Assembly (NCBI GenBank): GCA_947478785.1
Contig: CANJXI010000041.1
Coordinates: forward strand, 1 to 35,059
Direction: 5' to 3'
DNA length: 35,059 bases
Source of the DNA: Caulobacteraceae bacterium
GTDB lineage: Bacteria; Pseudomonadota; Alphaproteobacteria; Caulobacterales; Caulobacteraceae
Shown: piece after piece, positions 32,371 through 35,059 of the stretch
Layout: the number at the start of each line of letters is the position of its first letter
How positions within the stretch are numbered: the stretch's first letter is position 1
Notes under the pieces: generated by a model
What the model saw: the letters and a program-made list of their open reading frames with translations, nothing else
What the model was told of the DNA's origin: nothing
Databases searched by the model: none
Made by a program: the position numbers and the translations under genes

Positions 32371-33527
32371 GGCGCGGCCCTCCGGTCCATGGCGGCGACG
32401 ATGGCCTCGGCGGCGCGGTCGGAGGAGGCGCGGGCCCGCAGGTCGAAGGTCTCGGCGAATCCCGCGAGCTGATCGGCGAGATAGAGGCCGGCGTGGTCGG
32501 CGCGCGCGCGCTCCACCGCGTCCAGCACCTGGGACGCCTCGGCGACCACGGGACCGAAGCGCCAGAAGCGGTAGTCCTCGTCGCCCTCCCAGTCGACGCC
32601 ATGGGCGTTGATGAACACGCAGGGCCTTGGCGTGCGCAGGAACTCGTAGACCTGGCTGGAGACGTCGCCGAGATAGATGTCGGCCACCCGCGTCAGGGTC
32701 ATGTCGATCATCGCCTCGCCGGACAGGACGACGTGGATATTGGGGGCCCGCGCGAACGGCGCCAGGGCGGCCCGGGCCCGCGGATCGCCGTCGAACAGAC
32801 GGATGTGCGGGGCGAAGATCAGATTGAAGCGGGAATCGCCGGCGAAGGCCTCCAGCACCTTCAGGCCCTGGTCGGGCCACGAACCGATGCCGTGCTTGAA
32901 GTGCGGATTGTAGAGTACGATCGGCCGGACAGCCGAAAAGGGCGGGGTTTCGCTGGGCGGCAGGGCCTCGACGATGTCGAATTTCGGATAGCCAACGACC
33001 GCGCAATTCTCCGGCTTCGCCAGATGGTTGTCGACAGTCCGCCGGTAGAGCTTCGGCCCCGAGCACATCACCAGGTCGAAGCGGCCCAGCCGGGGCTCGA
33101 AAACGCCGCCGCGATCGCCGGCGCCGTGCTGGGTGTAGACCAGGGTCTGCCGCGTCAGGCCCATGGAGCGCAGCAGCGAGGTGGTGCGTTCGGGGGTGAC
33201 GATCGCGTCATAGGCGGCCAGGGCCGCCGCGTTGGCCACCAGCATAGGAGCCTTGGGCGGGATGGAGGCCCCCCGCCTGTGGAGCGAGCGCAGCCAGGCG
33301 GGGCCCAGCAGGCGGAGCTTCAGGGGCGGCGCGCCGAGGCGGCCGGTCAGGTCCGCGACATAGCGCAGCTGGGCCGAGGAGGTGGCGGCGATCTCGATGT
33401 CCAACTCGGGCCACCCGCGCGCCAGGGCAAGCGCGATCGGCAGGCTGTGCAGCACCTGGTGCGCCTGGGCGATGAACAGGAAGCAGACCTTCCTCCGCCG
33501 GCGGTCGCTTGTCAGCTCAGTGCTCAT
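32367..33527 (-). CDS. CDP-glycerol glycerophosphotransferase-like protein (TagF/TagB type)
   Basis: 386 residues. GT-B-like fold; the FDLVMCSGPKLYRR segment (about 149-162) and IYLGDVSSQVYEFL (about 283-296) match the acceptor and donor loops of glycerophosphotransferases used in teichoic acid or polysaccharide decoration. No membrane segment. It overlaps the lptC-like gene by 11 bases and the flippase start by four, so it is co-translated with a lipid flippase. It could add glycerol-phosphate to a lipid or glycan; the substrate is not determined. Confidence 0.8.
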   Translation of the reverse strand: MSTELTSDRRRRKVCFLFIAQAHQVLHSLPIALALARGWPELDIEIAATSSAQLRYVADLTGRLGAPPLKLRLLGPAWLRSLHRRGASIPPKAPMLVANAAALAAYDAIVTPERTTSLLRSMGLTRQTLVYTQHGAGDRGGVFEPRLGRFDLVMCSGPKLYRRTVDNHLAKPENCAVVGYPKFDIVEALPPSETPPFSAVRPIVLYNPHFKHGIGSWPDQGLKVLEAFAGDSRFNLIFAPHIRLFDGDPRARAALAPFARAPNIHVVLSGEAMIDMTLTRVADIYLGDVSSQVYEFLRTPRPCVFINAHGVDWEGDEDYRFWRFGPVVAEASQVLDAVERARADHAGLYLADQLAGFAETFDLRARASSDRAAEAIVAAMDRRAAP

Positions 33528-34143
33528 TGATCCGGGCGCGGACGCGGCCCTTGAAGACCATCCGGTCGCCCTTGTCGGAAACGGCGTAGCTGTTCGATCG
33601 CACCCGGCCTGAGGCGCCCTGGCCTTGCACCGCCTGACCCATGACCTTGCCGGTGGCGGTGTCGATGACCGCGTCGTTGGTGGCGAACTGATAGCCGCTC
33701 GCGCCTTCGACCTGGACGTTGCCGGTCAGCCGCAGGGTCCGGTCGTCCTCGCGGAACACCCCGTGATCGGCCAGGGTGTGGGTGTCGGCCTGACCGGTGC
33801 GGCTGACCGTGATGACGGGCCGCTGCAGCAGGATCCGCTTGTCGTCGGTCGTGTCGCGGACGCCGGACTGGGCGGTCAGCCGGTAGCGGCTGCCGTCGCG
33901 GCCGACGCCGGAGAACTCGGGCCTGGCCATTCGCATCCCCTGCTCGGCCACGGCCGGGGCGGGGTGCAGCAGACTCATCACCGTGCGCCAGAGCGCCTGC
34001 CCGAGCAGGGCCACGATCAGCAGGGCCGCCATGCCGGGCAACGCCAGCCGCAGGACGCGCACCCAGACCAGCCGCTGTTGGCGACGGACCATGGCGATCT
34101 GGAATTGGTCGTCGGTGCTCAAGGGGTGTCCGTCTGTCGCCAT
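33517..34143 (-). CDS. LptC-like periplasmic lipid-transport protein
   Basis: 208 residues. One N-terminal membrane anchor (about 30-53) and a periplasmic LptC-type beta-jellyroll (about 75-205, with TDDKRILLQRPVITV and LTGNVQVEGASGYQFATNDAVID). Typical lptC sits beside lptA and lptB; neither is here. As first gene of the flippase - aasR - cerR - acpR - spt operon it is likely a second LptC that works with the lptF-like permease at 20700 for sphingolipid export rather than LPS (inference). Confidence 0.85.
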   Translation of the reverse strand: MATDGHPLSTDDQFQIAMVRRQQRLVWVRVLRLALPGMAALLIVALLGQALWRTVMSLLHPAPAVAEQGMRMARPEFSGVGRDGSRYRLTAQSGVRDTTDDKRILLQRPVITVSRTGQADTHTLADHGVFREDDRTLRLTGNVQVEGASGYQFATNDAVIDTATGKVMGQAVQGQGASGRVRSNSYAVSDKGDRMVFKGRVRARINEH

Positions 34144-34199
34144 GGCGGGCGGCGCGCGCCCGAGCGTCTTCTGAGCCGCACGCGCTCGCGAGGCAAGCG

Positions 34200-34604
34200 T
34201 CAGTGCAGGGCGGGCGGCGGTGTGAAGACGACGGTCTGCCGCGCCAGCGCATAGGCGAAGAGCACGGCCGTGCCGAAGATCAGCACCGCGGCGAAGGGCC
34301 CGGCCGTGGCCGGCTGCAGGCCGGTGATCCGGCTGAAGTTGAGGATATAGGCCACGTCGCCCAACAGGCCGGGCAGGGTCATGACGACCGCGACGGTCAC
34401 GGATTGCGACGCGGGCGCCTTGCGCCAGCTCATGACGCTGCTCAGCAGGAGGCAGACGCTTAACGCGATCCCAACGGCGCTGGCCGCCAGGATCGGCCAG
34501 CCGTTTTCGAACAGGAACGCCCCGCCGACGCGGAACATGACCGCTCCCGACAGCCAGATCCCAAAGCCCAGCAGGCCGAGGATCGCGGTTTCCCTGAGCG
34601 TCAT
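34200..34604 (-). CDS. DUF5367-type small membrane protein
   Basis: 134 residues with four membrane segments (about 8-27, 35-55, 69-88, 97-118), no soluble domain. The first helix ending in MFRVGGAFLF resembles the DUF5367 family of unknown function. GGAGGG lies nine bases before the ATG at 34604. It runs in the same direction as the lptC-like gene with 56 bases between; whether it belongs to the lipid operon is unclear. Confidence 0.78.
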   Translation of the reverse strand: MTLRETAILGLLGFGIWLSGAVMFRVGGAFLFENGWPILAASAVGIALSVCLLLSSVMSWRKAPASQSVTVAVVMTLPGLLGDVAYILNFSRITGLQPATAGPFAAVLIFGTAVLFAYALARQTVVFTPPPALH

Positions 34605-34818
34605 GGTGTCCCCTCCAACGCGGCGCGACCGCCCCGACAGGAAGCGCTCGCGACGGCGGAATGCAAGCCTCGCGCTTGCAGAAATGCTATCTTCCCGATC
34701 AAATCAGATCAGCTCTCCAGATGATTGTTTTGTCGCGAAATTTCACGGTGAAGCTGTCTTTCAATTCGCCGAACTGCGCATCAGCTCTCCTTTCAGGCGA
34801 GTCATGTTGCGCTCCAGC

Positions 34819-34834
34819 TTAACCTCGCGCTAAC
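34819..34834 (+). promoter_or_regulatory. Possible CtrA-binding motif
   Basis: TTAACCTCGCGCTAAC fits the caulobacterial CtrA consensus TTAA-N7-TTAAC with one mismatch (CTAAC in the second half). Location in a non-coding control region is suitable; no functional evidence in sequence. Confidence 0.35.
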
Positions 34835-34959
34835 GTCGTTTTGGGCCTGGGCTAGCGGTCGAATCCGCCGGTTCGGTACGGCGCGAAACGTGCAGTGCGT
34901 GCGCCGAATGGGGGGATGTCCCGAGGAATGTTGAAATAGGAGGGGGTCGGCGTTGCCCG

Positions 34960-34981
34960 CCTTGAGCCGGTAGGCTCGGGG
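34960..34981 (+). terminator. Hairpin in the leader of the last gene
   Basis: CCTTGAGCC-GGTA-GGCTCGGGG forms a 9 bp stem including two G-T wobbles, 28 bases before the ATG at 35010. It could be an attenuator or only a leader structure; no T-run follows. Confidence 0.35.
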
Positions 34982-35009
34982 TGCTGATTCCACGAAGAAA
35001 GGCAACGCC

Positions 35010-35059
35010 ATGAAGAGGACTACCACGACGCCGGCGGCCGGTGCGACGGCGATGATGCA
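35010..35059 (+). CDS. Start of an unidentified gene, truncated by the window end
   Basis: ATG at 35010 preceded by AAGAAAGG seven bases upstream. Only 16 full codons are visible (MKRTTTTPAAGATAMM), too few for identification; the Lys/Arg start followed by small residues could be a signal peptide or a disordered tail. Confidence 0.5.
   Translation, partial: MKRTTTTPAAGATAMM

Larger units (their letters stand above)
34605..35009. other. 405-base non-coding stretch, lower GC
   Basis: No convincing gene: the longest frame here (minus, 34802-35026) has poor codon bias and crosses the next gene start. The left part (34680-34780) is clearly AT-richer than the rest. It must hold promoters for the DUF5367 gene and for the gene at 35010. 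Possible elements are a CtrA-like motif at 34819 and a hairpin at 34960. Confidence 0.6.

Noticed and set aside
33517..34143. Canonical LPS transport locus
   Set aside because: No lptA, lptB, rpoN or kdsC-like neighbours are present; the context is sphingolipid synthesis.
34802..35026. Minus-strand 74-codon frame
   Set aside because: Codon bias unlike the genome and overlap with the plus-strand start at 35010; kept as non-coding.

Overview
The window looks like chromosome from a very GC-rich alphaproteobacterium of the Caulobacterales (Phenylobacterium or Caulobacter type). The reasons are the codon bias, the dense ATGA/TGATG-overlapping operons, an alphaproteobacterial LexA box of the GTTC-N7-GTTC type, the ubiquinone hydroxylase Coq7, and above all a sphingolipid locus whose gene order, as I remember it, matches the Caulobacter crescentus ceramide region (bcerS, lptF-like, HIT, DUF2141, phosphoesterase, cpgC-cpgB-cpgA, spt, acpR, cerR, aasR). 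No rRNA, tRNA, CRISPR array, prophage or insertion sequence was recognised.

Left part (1-12,000), mostly housekeeping. A partial gene behind a LexA box; a DUF2125 protein divergent from a ChaC-type gamma-glutamylcyclotransferase; coq7 in a lower-GC patch; the minus-strand operon ftsE-ftsX-ydcF-plsC (cell division/envelope); a zinc-ribbon DUF3426 protein with a phosphoribosyltransferase; a small lipoprotein; the tightly overlapped operon argH - LptM-like lipoprotein - lysA; a TlpA-like thioredoxin whose start codon directly abuts that of argH; and an XRE regulator.

Middle part (12,100-18,000). A small unknown protein, an AGE-family sugar epimerase/isomerase, and a four-gene translationally coupled operon: RibD-type reductase, heme-oxygenase-like diiron protein, small Rieske protein and CDP-alcohol phosphotransferase. 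I know of no described pathway with this set; it is the best candidate here for an undescribed system. An omega-amino acid:pyruvate aminotransferase faces it.

Right part (18,000-34,150), the sphingolipid locus. Serine palmitoyltransferase (spt), a dedicated acyl carrier protein (acpR) and an acyl-AMP/CoA ligase (aasR) supply 3-ketosphinganine and acyl groups; bcerS N-acylates it and cerR reduces the 3-keto group to give dihydroceramide. The cpgC-cpgB-cpgA operon then makes the anionic headgroup; the protein families suggest kinase (CpgB), Tam41-like cytidylyltransferase (CpgA) and CDP-alcohol transferase (CpgC), i.e. a CDP-ceramide route. Two further nucleotidyltransferases, an LptF/G-like permease, an LptC-like protein, a Wzx-like flippase and a glycerophosphotransferase-like protein suggest a dedicated decoration and export route. 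A DUF5367-type membrane protein and the start of one more gene close the window.

Three copies of a ~125 bp palindromic repeat (11349, 16447, 26682) each sit between convergent genes. A sharp GC drop covers acpR and the 3' third of cerR.
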